A DNA stretch of 18,539 nucleotides from BQOK01 sp048388525 (GCF_048388525.1 NZ_DBGCTQ010000070.1:1-18539), one strand, 5' to 3'; counted from the first letter of the stretch, positions 7,617-14,402 are shown. The notes: a model not told the origin generated them from the letters alone. A program made the numbers and translations.

Positions 7617-8102
7617 GCAAGGAGCGCAAAGTTTTACAGGAAAGTTCCATTTTCAGCGGCTAAAACGTTTCTTGTCTCCTGAAAGCGGGGGGTGCCCGGC
7701 ATAAGCGCGCACCTTCTCCCTTTGTTCCGGCCGCCGGGGCCTGTTTCACCCCGGCTTAACCTTTTCCTGCACCTTTGCCATAGTAAAGCTAGGAACCGTA
7801 GGAGTGGCGGCCTTGCCGCTGACCTCTGGCGCTCTGAGCACAGCGGCTCCTTTTTAATGTTGCCATCCCTGGGGGCGTTGGATACACTAAGAACAACAGG
7901 AGTGAATTCAAGTTCCGCTTCGGGCGTATGGCTGATGGTGCTTTGCACAGCCGCCTCTTGATAAGCCCCTGTGTTTTTTATCTATTTTTAGAAGTATAGA
8001 CGGTTGCCAAACGATGTCCTATGCCCTTTACCGTCTGGGGCTGCCTCCGCCACCCAAAGAACTTCTTCTGAGCTTGGTCTGCACAGGTCTGCTAAAATCG
8101 CG
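7617..8102. other. About 490 bp without a convincing gene
   Basis: Open frames of up to 104 codons exist on both strands (for example 7634-7948 minus), but none has a good ribosome-binding site or a recognisable protein. The stretch contains a 7-bp GC hairpin (7733-7739 with 7749-7755). It separates the GC-rich membrane-protein gene from the AT-rich patch and may be decayed sequence or a dispersed intergenic repeat. Confidence 0.5.
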
Positions 8103-8804
8103 CTAAACTTTTTTACAAAAAGCCGAATTCAAAAGCACTAAACTGCACAAAAGCGAAATACACATATTAATATTTTCTTCATCTACACAATACGAAGGAT
8201 GTGAAATAATAATTCTATTCTTACTTTTTATGCAGACGGATGTAAGTATGTTGGAGAGGTAACTTTTAAACAAAGAACGATATGTTAAATTTGCAAATCC
8301 AGCAAACCACGAATACGGATAGAGCCCTTCAACAATTTTCAGCCGCTGGCCTCCGCTTAAGCGGTTCACATAGATCAGGTAGTACTGGCTGCTATGCATA
8401 TACTTGGATTCATGGCATCTTGCCAAGACCTCGTTCATTGCAGAACGCAACAGTTGCTGTGAACTGGGATGCCGCAGAATGTCAATGTAATCCCCACATA
8501 GGATACTGTAGGTGCTTTCTTTGTCCAAAAGCGGAATTAACTTTTCAAATATATAATATCCATAGTCGGAAGAATTAATTTGGCTTGAGTCAATAACAAA
8601 GCATGTCTCAAATTTGTCCTTATCTTGATTTGGAATCAAAGCGCCTTTTAACGCATCATAAGAGATGTTTTTCAGTGTTAACTGTTTATCTTAAATATTA
8701 AATCCATCCTGGATGGCTTCATAGACATTCTCATCACTAAGTTCCAAACAAGATTTTAGAACAGGATATAAAAGATAGCCTTTTGCATCAAAGGTAAAAA
8801 TCAT
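8103..8804 (-). pseudogene. Unknown gene interrupted by one in-frame TAA
   Basis: From ATG 8804 (Shine-Dalgarno AGAGGGG upstream) the frame reads MIFTFDAKGYLLYPVLKSC and on to codon 37, then meets TAA at 8693-8691. The same frame stays open for another 195 codons to a TAG at 8103. The ribosome-binding site, start and long downstream frame suit one gene of about 233 codons broken by a point mutation. Translation of the second part could only restart at weak sites such as TTG 8639. I do not recognise the family. The downstream part has a few hydrophobic segments near its end and no obvious motif. The base composition is clearly AT-richer than the flanking genes, which suggests acquisition from elsewhere. 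Confidence 0.65.
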
Positions 8805-8824
8805 GACGTCCCCTCTCCCTGTTA

Positions 8825-8830
8825 ATTATA
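8825..8830 (-). promoter_or_regulatory. Possible -10 box of the interrupted gene
   Basis: A consensus TATAAT on the minus strand lies about 20 bp before the ATG at 8804, with no good -35 box. It would give a very short leader. The surroundings are AT-rich, so a chance match is possible. Confidence 0.35.
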
Positions 8831-8876
8831 CTGATTGCATATAGTTTCTTCAGATAATATGAAGGATTATTAAAAG

Positions 8877-8922
8877 AAAAGCTACATTTCAACCTTATAA
8901 ACGAGGCTAAAATGTAGCTTTT
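8877..8922 (-). terminator. Intrinsic terminator after the small zinc-ribbon gene
   Basis: A 13-bp stem, AAAAGCTACATTT (8877-8889) with AAATGTAGCTTTT (8910-8922), is extended by an inner five-pair stem. On the minus strand it is followed by CTTTTAAT. It lies about 50 bp after the stop at 8973. Confidence 0.7.
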
Positions 8923-8972
8923 AACTTGTCACAATAGCGAAAAAATGTTTTTTGTGTTAAGCAGGGTTGTGC

Positions 8973-9215
8973 TCATTTTGCGTGCTTCTTCTCATCTTTC
9001 AAGGCTTTCATATACTCTGTTGAGCTGCAATTCGGACACCGCAATTTCCTATCTTCAGCGGCATTCACTGCTATCAGTGAACGTAAAAAGGTTGGTTTAA
9101 AAGGACGGTGACATTTGGGGCATATATAATGGTATTTCCTCCAAACATAAAAATGAATTAACAGAGCACCTATAATAACTCCGGCAACAAGAATCCAAAT
9201 TACATTGTCTGCCAT
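8973..9215 (-). CDS. Small membrane protein with a C-terminal zinc ribbon
   Basis: This 80-residue protein has one N-terminal membrane helix (about 5-24, VIWILVAGVIIGALLIHFYV) followed by a short cytoplasmic domain. Two CxxC pairs, CPKC and CPNC, are separated by about 26 residues, the pattern of a zinc ribbon. The frame opens at GTG 9224, but that codon overlaps the AGGAGG Shine-Dalgarno. The ATG at 9215 is eight bases downstream of it and is taken as the start. It resembles small Zn-ribbon membrane proteins often found singly in Firmicutes, none with a firm function. It has its own promoter and terminator. Confidence 0.72.
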   Translation of the reverse strand: MADNVIWILVAGVIIGALLIHFYVWRKYHYICPKCHRPFKPTFLRSLIAVNAAEDRKLRCPNCSSTEYMKALKDEKKHAK

Positions 9216-9252
9216 AACACGCACCTCCTATTATATAAATAACCTTGCGTTC

Positions 9253-9261
9253 AGTATACCA
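9253..9261 (-). promoter_or_regulatory. Extended -10 promoter of the zinc-ribbon gene
   Basis: TGGTATACT on the minus strand is an extended -10 about 40 bp before the ATG at 9215. A second, perfect TATAAT at 9230-9235 lies too close to the Shine-Dalgarno to be the working box. Confidence 0.45.
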
Positions 9262-9272
9262 CAGATTTGGAC

Positions 9273-9312
9273 AAAAAAAGACATATCTTCCCCTTGACGG
9301 AAGATATGTCTT
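9273..9312 (-). terminator. Intrinsic terminator of tRNA-Pro
   Basis: A perfect 12-bp stem (9280-9291 with 9299-9310), extendable by A-T pairs, begins directly after the tRNA CCA end. On the minus strand it is followed by a run of seven T. This is a textbook rho-independent terminator. Confidence 0.88.
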
Positions 9313-9389
9313 TGGTCCGAGTGGCGAGAGTCGAACTCACGGCCTCTTGAACCCCATTCAAGCGCGCTACCAAACTGCGCTACACCCGG
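9313..9389 (-). tRNA. tRNA-Pro (anticodon GGG)
   Basis: The 77-base minus-strand sequence folds as a full cloverleaf with encoded CCA. The acceptor stem CCGGGTG pairs with CACTCGG (one G-U). The D arm is GCGC/GCGC. The anticodon stem CTTGA/TCAAG carries the loop ATGGGGT, giving anticodon GGG, which reads CCC and CCU. The T arm has the usual TTCGA core. Its promoter and terminator are both clear, so this is a single-gene unit. Confidence 0.95.
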
Positions 9390-9413
9390 ATGTCACACTT
9401 GGCGACGAATGAT

Positions 9414-9442
9414 ATTATAACCCAGCCTGCGTGATTTGTCAA
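9414..9442 (-). promoter_or_regulatory. Consensus sigma-70 promoter of tRNA-Pro
   Basis: On the minus strand, TTGACA (9437-9442) and TATAAT (9414-9419) are separated by exactly 17 bp, 25 bp before the mature tRNA. Both boxes are perfect. Confidence 0.9.
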
Positions 9443-9562
9443 TGGGCTTTTGCCGGTTTTTTGTTTTGTCGAAAAATGCATGCAAATCTTAAAAGCATTT
9501 GGGCATACTACTCACAAGGCGGCACAAGCGCCGCGAAAAATGCCAGTTTAAAGGAGCGTTTG

Positions 9563-9886
9563 ATGATGAACAAAGAATACCAGGGTTACGAATATCCCGA
9601 CCACCACGAGGATCAGAACTCCATCAGCGAAGTGGACACCCCGGAACCCCACCAGCCCGGCTATACCCCGCCCCGCGCCGACGGTCTGGTGGAGGAAGCC
9701 GATGCAATCTACGAGGGGCTTGGCATGGGCGCCTATTATCTTTCATTATACGAAGATGAACACCCCACAGCCGCCGAAAACTGCGGCTGTGCCTCCAAAG
9801 GCAAGCACAAAGTGCAGCCTCTCGGCCCCGATCAGTGCGGTCCCGACCAATGCGGCTGCGGCACCGGCGAAGAACCTCTCGAGTGA
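9563..9886 (+). CDS. Small acidic protein with a cysteine-rich tail, unknown function
   Basis: This 107-residue protein begins at ATG 9563 (MMNKEYQGYEY), with AAGGAG six to seven bases before it. The open frame extends 44 codons further upstream, but that part overlaps the tRNA promoter and has no ribosome site. The first 70 residues are acidic and rich in Pro, Tyr and His (YPDHHEDQNS ... EPHQPGYTPP). The tail has NCGC and then the doubled unit GPDQCGPDQC followed by GCG, five cysteines in all. Metal binding is an obvious guess, but no family is recognised. There is no signal peptide or membrane helix. A terminator follows at 9931-9973. Confidence 0.6.
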   Translation: MMNKEYQGYEYPDHHEDQNSISEVDTPEPHQPGYTPPRADGLVEEADAIYEGLGMGAYYLSLYEDEHPTAAENCGCASKGKHKVQPLGPDQCGPDQCGCGTGEEPLE

Positions 9887-9930
9887 TCCTTTCCCGGCGC
9901 CGAACAAGTCTTGATGTGAACCGCATCCGC

Positions 9931-9973
9931 AAAAAGGCGGCCGGCCTGCAAAAGGTCCGTGCCGCCCCTTTTT
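9931..9973. terminator. Bidirectional terminator between convergent genes
   Basis: AAAAAGGCGGC (9931-9941) pairs with GCCGCC (9961-9966), which runs into CCTTTTT. An inner imperfect stem lies between the arms. A5 before and T5 after the stem give a U tract in both directions, serving the Cys-tailed gene and the MerR-family gene. Confidence 0.7.
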
Positions 9974-9991
9974 CTGCCGTTTCCGCCCGCG

Positions 9992-10378
9992 TCAGTCCGC
10001 CGGGCGGCGCAATTTTTCTTTTGTTTTGGGCGCCCATTGTTCATACCCTGCGATTTTTTTATCCAGCCGGTTCAGCACCGCCTGCATCTCTGCAACGCGC
10101 TGGGCCAGCTCACCGCGCTGCTCCACAAGCAGCTCTTTGCGCGCGGGAATCGTCGCATCCCCCTGGCGGAACAGCTCCATGTACTCGATCAGCACTTCAA
10201 TGGGCAGCCCGGCCCCCCGCATACATTTTATAAACTCCACCCAATTGCAATCCTCCTGGGTGTAGTCCCGTATCCCGCCGCTGGTGCGGCGCACCGGCGG
10301 CAGCAGCCCAATGCGCTCATAGTAGCGCAGCGTGTCGGCGGAAACACCAAATTTTTTGCTCACTTCGGCAATGGTCAT
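9992..10378 (-). CDS. adhR: MerR-family regulator of the AdhR/NmlR type
   Basis: This 128-residue protein has an N-terminal MerR winged helix (MTIAEVSKKFGVSADTLRYYERIGLLPP) and a C-terminal coiled coil (about 80-115). It is close to Bacillus subtilis AdhR along its length, including IRDY and WVEFIKCMR.AGL. Cys52 sits exactly where AdhR has the cysteine that reacts with aldehydes; a second cysteine at 44 is extra. The expected role is activation of an aldehyde or electrophile stress gene, and of itself, by twisting a promoter with a 19-bp spacer. The open frame extends far upstream, but ATG 10378, with GGGGGTG before it, is the start that fits the family. No dehydrogenase gene is adjacent. Confidence 0.88.
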   Translation of the reverse strand: MTIAEVSKKFGVSADTLRYYERIGLLPPVRRTSGGIRDYTQEDCNWVEFIKCMRGAGLPIEVLIEYMELFRQGDATIPARKELLVEQRGELAQRVAEMQAVLNRLDKKIAGYEQWAPKTKEKLRRPAD

Positions 10379-10532
10379 AAAAACACCCCCGCTGTTTTTG
10401 TCGCCTTTCCATAACGGACCGGCCTTTATTTTTATTATGATAAAAGCACCCGTACCCCGCCCTTTGCGGAACAACCGCCACAGAGGTGCAAAAAACAGCC
10501 CTCGCTTCGCTGCGGTTATTTTTATTGCTTTT

Positions 10533-10563
10533 ATTCTATCCCTTAAAGCCCACTCCAGGTCAA
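10533..10563 (-). promoter_or_regulatory. MerR-type promoter with 19-bp spacer and operator dyad
   Basis: On the minus strand TTGACC (10558-10563) and TAGAAT (10533-10538) are separated by 19 bp, the overlong spacing typical of MerR-activated promoters. The spacer region CCTGGAGT-GG-GCTTTAAGG is an imperfect dyad resembling the CTTRRAGT..ACTYYAAG sites of AdhR/NmlR-type regulators. It points toward the regulator gene, with a leader of about 150 bases. Autoregulation is the simplest reading. Confidence 0.6.
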
Positions 10564-10620
10564 TAGCCCTGCTGCCTTTTCCGCAAATTTTATTCACTGC
10601 TTTTATTTTTTTCTTTTCCC

Positions 10621-10629
10621 TGCTACAAT
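10621..10629 (+). promoter_or_regulatory. Extended -10 promoter of the EamA transporter gene
   Basis: TGCTACAAT (TGn plus TACAAT) lies 35 bp before the ATG at 10665. The -35 position holds only TTTTAT. Confidence 0.45.
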
Positions 10630-10664
10630 AAGACCATCCATTCCAATTTTCAGGAGCGAGTGCA

Positions 10665-11525
10665 ATGTGGATTTTATTTGCCTTTGGTTCCGCCCTGTTT
10701 GCCGGTCTCACCGCCATTTTGGCCAAAATCGGCATCCACAGCACCGACTCTAATCTGGCCACCGCATTGCGGACCGTGGTGGTGCTGGCGTTTTCCTGGC
10801 TGCTGGTGCTGCTGCAGGGCAGCTGGCAGGGGCTTGGTCAGATCAGCGGGCGCACCTTTGCCTTTCTGATCCTCTCAGGGCTCGCCACCGGCGCCTCCTG
10901 GCTGTGCTATTTCCGCGCCCTTCAATTGGGTGATGTGAACAAGGTCACTCCCATCGATAAATCCAGCACCCTGCTCACCATATTTCTGGCCTTTGTCTTT
11001 TTTCACGAGCCCATTGGCCCGCTCAAGGCAGCCTGCATCGTTTTGATCGGTCTGGGCACCTGGCTGATGATCCAAAAAAAGCCCGTCGCCCAGGCCCGCC
11101 AAACAGGGCGCGGCTGGATGTTCTATGCGCTTGCCAGCGCAGTGTTCGCCAGCCTCACCTCCATTCTGGGCAAGGCGGGCATGGAACACATCGACTCGAA
11201 TCTCGGCACCGCCATCCGCACCATTGTGGTGCTTTGCATGGCCTGGGTGGTGGTCTTCATGACCGGCAGGCAGCGGGAGCTCCGGCAGATCGGCCGCAAA
11301 AGCTGGATTTTTTTGATCCTTTCCGGATTTGCCACCGGCGCCTCCTGGCTTTGTTACTACCGCGCGCTCCAGCTCGGTCCGGCCAGCGTGGTGGTACCCA
11401 TTGATAAACTCAGCATCCTGGTAACCATCCTCTTTTCCCGGCTCGTTTTTCAGGAGCACCTCAGCCGCAGGGCAGGGGCCGGGCTGGCGCTCATCGTGGC
11501 GGGCACCCTGCTCCTTCTGGTCTGA
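10665..11525 (+). CDS. DMT-superfamily (EamA) membrane transporter
   Basis: This 286-residue protein has ten predicted helices in two EamA repeats of about 140 residues. The halves are strikingly alike: LILSGLATGASWLCYFRAL in the first and LILSGFATGASWLCYYRAL in the second, and similar DSNL.TA.RT.VVL segments precede each. Family members export or import small metabolites such as amino acids, sugars or drugs; this sequence does not show the substrate. The start ATG has AGGAG eight to nine bases before it. The gene diverges from the AdhR-type regulator, whose operator lies about 100 bp upstream of its start, so shared control is possible but not shown. Confidence 0.88.
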   Translation: MWILFAFGSALFAGLTAILAKIGIHSTDSNLATALRTVVVLAFSWLLVLLQGSWQGLGQISGRTFAFLILSGLATGASWLCYFRALQLGDVNKVTPIDKSSTLLTIFLAFVFFHEPIGPLKAACIVLIGLGTWLMIQKKPVAQARQTGRGWMFYALASAVFASLTSILGKAGMEHIDSNLGTAIRTIVVLCMAWVVVFMTGRQRELRQIGRKSWIFLILSGFATGASWLCYYRALQLGPASVVVPIDKLSILVTILFSRLVFQEHLSRRAGAGLALIVAGTLLLLV

Positions 11526-11574
11526 AACGTTTTCCCCCGCTTGCCGCACCGGTGTCCCCGGATCCGTCCGCAAC

Positions 11575-11621
11575 GAGCACCGCTCCGCCATGGCCGATAA
11601 CGCCATAACGGAACGGTGCTC
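11575..11621. terminator. Long hairpin between convergent eamA and rpoN
   Basis: A 13-bp outer stem (11575-11587 with 11609-11621, one mismatch) encloses a small ATGGC/GCCAT stem. It begins six bases after the rpoN stop and about 50 after the EamA stop. Neither side has a strong U tract, so efficient termination is uncertain. Confidence 0.5.
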
Positions 11622-11627
11622 TAGCAT

Positions 11628-12890
11628 TTATTCCCGGCGTTTGCGCCTTTTGCGATACCCCGCCGCCGGAACTCCCATCTGTTCCCGGTATTTTGCCACC
11701 GTGCGCCTGCCCACCGCCACGCCCTGGGCCGCCAGGGCATCGGCCAGCGCCCGGTCCGACCAGGGCTTCGTGGGGTCTTCCTGTTCCAGCAAACGGCGCA
11801 TGCCGGCCTGTACCTGGCTTGCCGAGCTTCCCCCTGCAAGGCCGTTGCAGAACAGCTCCTTCAGCGGAACCGCCCGCCGCGCCCACAAAAAGTATTTGTC
11901 CTTTACCGCGCGGCACACGGTGGATTCGCTCAGTTGCAGCTGCCGGGCAAGCTCGGCCTGGGTCAGCGTTTCAAGGGGCGCATTGTTTAAAAACCAGGCC
12001 TCCTGCCGCTGCACCAAAAGGCGCGCCACCCGCAGCAGGGTGTCGCTGCGCTGCTCCACCGCCAAAAGCAGCCGCCGGGCGCGCATGCTCTCCTGTTTCA
12101 GATAAGCGCGGACCTCCGGTTCCAGGGTGCGCGCCGCGCCTGCATAGTCACGGCACAGCTCCAGCCTCCAGGGGCGCAGTTCCCGCACCCTGAGCAGCCC
12201 GTCCTCGCACACCACTTCCAGGTCCGGCCGCACATACTGTGCTTCCCCGCTGCAAAACGCCGCGCCGGGCTTTGGCTGAAGGGTGCGGATGTAGGCCGCG
12301 GCTTCCTCCACTTGGGGCCGGGAGGCGCCCAGGCAGGCTGCCAGCGCGCCCATATCGCCCCTTCCCAGCTCCTCCAGCCCGCTTTCGATCAGCTCCGCCG
12401 CCAAAGGGGGCGCATCCCCTCTTCGCCGAAGCTGCAGCAGCAGGCAATCGGCCAGGTCCTGTGCAAACACCCCTGCCGGTTCGTAGCTGCGAAGAATGTC
12501 CAGCGCCGCCTGCACCCTCTGCTGTGAAACGCCCGCCGCCCGCGCAATGGCGGCGGGCCGAACGCGCAGATACCCGTTTTCGTCCACAAGCGCGATCAAA
12601 TGCTTTGCCAGCCCCTTGTCCACCGGCCGCCGCTCGGCACCCAGCTGCTCCTCCAGCTCTTGGGCAAGGCTCACGCCCGCCGCGCCCGCCAGGTTCTCCA
12701 GCGCCGGCTGGCCCGCCGGCAGCAGCGGCATGGAATATACGTCCCCCGTCAGCGCGGGGTTTCTCTCCAGTTCCTCGTTTACCGTTTCCAACAGCCGGTC
12801 GTTGCCCATGGCGAGCAGCTGCAGCGAGAGCTGCAGCTGCCGGTTCAGCGCCAGCCTCTGGCTTTGCTTTTGTTCGGTTTTAATCGCCAT
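11628..12890 (-). CDS. rpoN: RNA polymerase sigma-54 factor
   Basis: This 420-residue protein has all three regions. A Gln/Leu-rich activator-interacting region I lies at about 5-47 (LALNRQLQLSLQLLAM ... ELERNPAL). The core-binding domain (about 75-240) includes IRTLQPKPG. The DNA-binding part has the helix-turn-helix (about 307-330) and the RpoN box at 394-403, GRRTVAKYRE, one residue off the usual ARRTVAKYRE. The length is at the low end for the family. The start is ATG 12890 with GGGAGG before it; the open frame extends upstream into cyuA without support. It follows cyuA by 20 bp and is probably in the same transcript. It directs transcription from -24/-12 promoters with an ATP-hydrolysing activator such as the one at 14413. 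Confidence 0.95.
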   Translation of the reverse strand: MAIKTEQKQSQRLALNRQLQLSLQLLAMGNDRLLETVNEELERNPALTGDVYSMPLLPAGQPALENLAGAAGVSLAQELEEQLGAERRPVDKGLAKHLIALVDENGYLRVRPAAIARAAGVSQQRVQAALDILRSYEPAGVFAQDLADCLLLQLRRRGDAPPLAAELIESGLEELGRGDMGALAACLGASRPQVEEAAAYIRTLQPKPGAAFCSGEAQYVRPDLEVVCEDGLLRVRELRPWRLELCRDYAGAARTLEPEVRAYLKQESMRARRLLLAVEQRSDTLLRVARLLVQRQEAWFLNNAPLETLTQAELARQLQLSESTVCRAVKDKYFLWARRAVPLKELFCNGLAGGSSASQVQAGMRRLLEQEDPTKPWSDRALADALAAQGVAVGRRTVAKYREQMGVPAAGYRKRRKRRE

Positions 12891-12910
12891 ACCGCCGGCC
12901 TCCCCGCTGT

Positions 12911-14206
12911 TTACAAGCTGCCCTGGTCCTTTTCCATCATAATCCTCAGAATGGTCCGGTCGGTCTCCGCCATACCCGGGTTGCTCACCCGCCCCATATT
13001 GCGGATCGCCTGTTCCGGGGTGGCGGCGCAGATCCCGTCGGTGGGGGCAAGCGCCACGCTGTTTATTGCCAGATAGGCGCACATCAGTGCCGCGCTGGAG
13101 GCAGTAGCCAGTTTGAGTGCGCAGCCGATCTTTCCTCCGTCACAGATCATCCCGGTCAAATTGCCGCTCATGTTCACAATCGCAGCGCCGATCTGGTCGT
13201 CGCTGCCGCCCATCAGCCACACCATGGCCGCGCTGGCCGCTGCCGCGGCGCTCACCCCGCACCCGCAGGTGGCGCTCAGCTTTCCGGTGAACAGCTTGAT
13301 GTACACATTCAGCAGATGCGAAAACGCAAGCGCCCGTGCCGTGGCGTCCTCGCCTGCTTTCAAATGCTCTGCCATTTCCATCACCGGAATGATCGCCGTG
13401 ATGCCGTGGTTGCCGCTGCCGGCGCTGCTCATCACCGCATAGGGGCATCCGCTCATGCGGCCCTCCGCGCTGGAGGCCACCCGCACCATGGTGTTCCCCA
13501 TCAGCCCATCCCCCAGCATACCCGTTCCCAACTGGCCCTTCAGCGTGTCGGCAATGCCAATGCCCAGCCGGTGCTCCAGGCCATAATCGGCCAGAGCGCC
13601 GTTCATCCGGGCGCCCTCCAGCATAAAATCCAGCTCGCCCTCCTCTGCCTGGTCCACAAGGTGCCGGATCCCGGCCACGGTCATGGCTTTAAGCTTTTCG
13701 TGCAGCTCGTCCCCGCCGCCCTGCGCACACTCTTTTTCCAGCAGCACCCGGCCGTCAGCGCTGGTGAACACGATGTTGGCGTGGGAATTGCGGATCACGC
13801 TCACTCCCATTCCCCTGCCGGTGGTGACCTGGGCCCGCACATACAGCTGTTCCTCTTCCCCGGCCACCGTCACGCTCACTCGGTTTTCCTCCACCAGGCG
13901 CACCGCCGCCGCCCGCACCTCGTCGCTCATGGCTTCCAGCAGCTGCAGGCCTTTTTCCGGGTTCTCCAAACAGGCGCCCAGCGCCGCGGCATATTTCAGC
14001 CCCACCCGGTCAAAACCGGGAATTCCCACCGACATCCCGTTTTTATAAACGCCCGGGCTCGCCTGCACCTCAATGCAAAGCACCTCGCCCCCCACGGCGC
14101 GGCGCGCGTCTGCCGCAGCAAGCGCCACACACACGGGTTCGGTGCAGCCCAGCGCCGGCACCACCTCCTGCCGCAGCAGTTCCAGCATTTCCTGTTTTGT
14201 CAACAT
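12911..14206 (-). CDS. cyuA: L-cysteine desulfidase, CyuA/CdsB (YhaM, UPF0597) family
   Basis: This 431-residue protein belongs to the serine-dehydratase-alpha-like family that includes E. coli CyuA (YhaM) and clostridial CdsB, and it has the family's length. These [4Fe-4S] enzymes split L-cysteine to pyruvate, ammonia and sulfide. Cysteines likely to hold the cluster are Cys21 (ALGCTEP), Cys314/316 (TCGCG) and Cys355/362 (MICDGGKIGC). The SSAGSGNHGI segment is also typical. The start ATG 14206 has AAGGAG ten bases upstream. It is the first gene of a probable operon with rpoN. Its upstream region holds a sigma-70 and a sigma-54 promoter. A serine-acting relative is the main alternative; genome context favours cysteine. 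Confidence 0.88.
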   Translation of the reverse strand: MLTKQEMLELLRQEVVPALGCTEPVCVALAAADARRAVGGEVLCIEVQASPGVYKNGMSVGIPGFDRVGLKYAAALGACLENPEKGLQLLEAMSDEVRAAAVRLVEENRVSVTVAGEEEQLYVRAQVTTGRGMGVSVIRNSHANIVFTSADGRVLLEKECAQGGGDELHEKLKAMTVAGIRHLVDQAEEGELDFMLEGARMNGALADYGLEHRLGIGIADTLKGQLGTGMLGDGLMGNTMVRVASSAEGRMSGCPYAVMSSAGSGNHGITAIIPVMEMAEHLKAGEDATARALAFSHLLNVYIKLFTGKLSATCGCGVSAAAAASAAMVWLMGGSDDQIGAAIVNMSGNLTGMICDGGKIGCALKLATASSAALMCAYLAINSVALAPTDGICAATPEQAIRNMGRVSNPGMAETDRTILRIMMEKDQGSL

Positions 14207-14224
14207 CGCAGTATCTCTCCTTCC

Positions 14225-14253
14225 CCGCCGGCCGGCGGTACCATTAAAATGGT
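14225..14253 (-). promoter_or_regulatory. Two palindromes in the cyuA leader
   Basis: CCGCCGGCCGGCGG (14225-14238) and ACCATTAAAATGGT (14240-14253) lie back to back between the predicted sigma-54 transcription start (about 14258) and the Shine-Dalgarno. They could fold as small leader hairpins or be operator sites. The GC palindrome ends two bases before the ribosome-binding site. Confidence 0.4.
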
Positions 14254-14267
14254 TTCATCTTCCTATT

Positions 14268-14284
14268 AAGCAATTTTTATTCCA
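14268..14284 (-). promoter_or_regulatory. Sigma-54 (-24/-12) promoter of cyuA-rpoN
   Basis: On the minus strand TGGAATAAAAATTGCTT has the GG and GC dinucleotides with the required 10-bp gap and a perfect -12 element (TTGCTT). The -24 element matches 4 of 6 (TGGAAT against TGGCAC). The transcription start would be near 14258, giving a 51-base leader. The activator gene and repeated binding motifs upstream, at about -120 to -143, support it. Confidence 0.68.
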
Positions 14285-14313
14285 ATTATATCATGCCATC
14301 AAAATATTTTCAC
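14285..14313 (-). promoter_or_regulatory. Sigma-70 promoter of cyuA-rpoN, abutting the sigma-54 promoter
   Basis: On the minus strand GTGAAA (14308-14313), a 17-bp spacer and extended -10 TGATATAAT (TATAAT at 14285-14290) form a good vegetative promoter. Its -10 touches the -24 element, so the transcription start would fall inside the sigma-54 promoter. Both lie on the same strand. Confidence 0.6.
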
Positions 14314-14329
14314 TTTTTCGCGCTTTTCC

Positions 14330-14359
14330 TTGACATTTTAACCCGGAATGCCGCAAAAT
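14330..14359 (+). promoter_or_regulatory. Probable sigma-70 promoter of the sigma-54 activator gene
   Basis: TTGACA (14330-14335), an 18-bp spacer and CAAAAT (14354-14359) point toward the activator. The -35 is perfect and the -10 weak. Transcription would begin near 14366, just before the repeated motif at 14377-14402. Confidence 0.5.
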
Positions 14360-14376
14360 AAGAAGCGCAGGCAAAA

Positions 14377-14402
14377 AATTGGTTAAACAAATTGGTCAAA
14401 GT
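14377..14402 (+). promoter_or_regulatory. Candidate upstream activator site for cyuA-rpoN
   Basis: Two direct copies, AATTGGTTAAAC and AAATTGGTCAAAG, lie side by side, with their TTGGT cores 13 bp apart. The same motif recurs before patB (16522-16556), including an identical 11-mer, TTGGTCAAAGT. The site lies about 120-143 bp upstream of the cyuA sigma-54 start, the usual place for enhancer-type sites. It also falls in the 5' leader of the activator gene, where binding could repress that gene. Confidence 0.58.

Noticed and set aside
8877..9312. Inverted repeats in the AT-rich patch as ends of an insertion sequence
   Set aside because: Each pair is a compact hairpin placed directly after a gene or tRNA with a T run, so they are terminators; no transposase is present.
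9992..10762. A 256-codon version of the MerR-family protein
   Set aside because: The family begins at MTIAEV (10378), which has a Shine-Dalgarno; the upstream part is an open frame only and overlaps the MerR-type promoter and the EamA gene.
12891..13082. N-terminal extension of sigma-54 by 64 residues
   Set aside because: It overlaps the cyuA gene in another frame and precedes the conserved Gln-rich region I; ATG 12890 has a good ribosome site.
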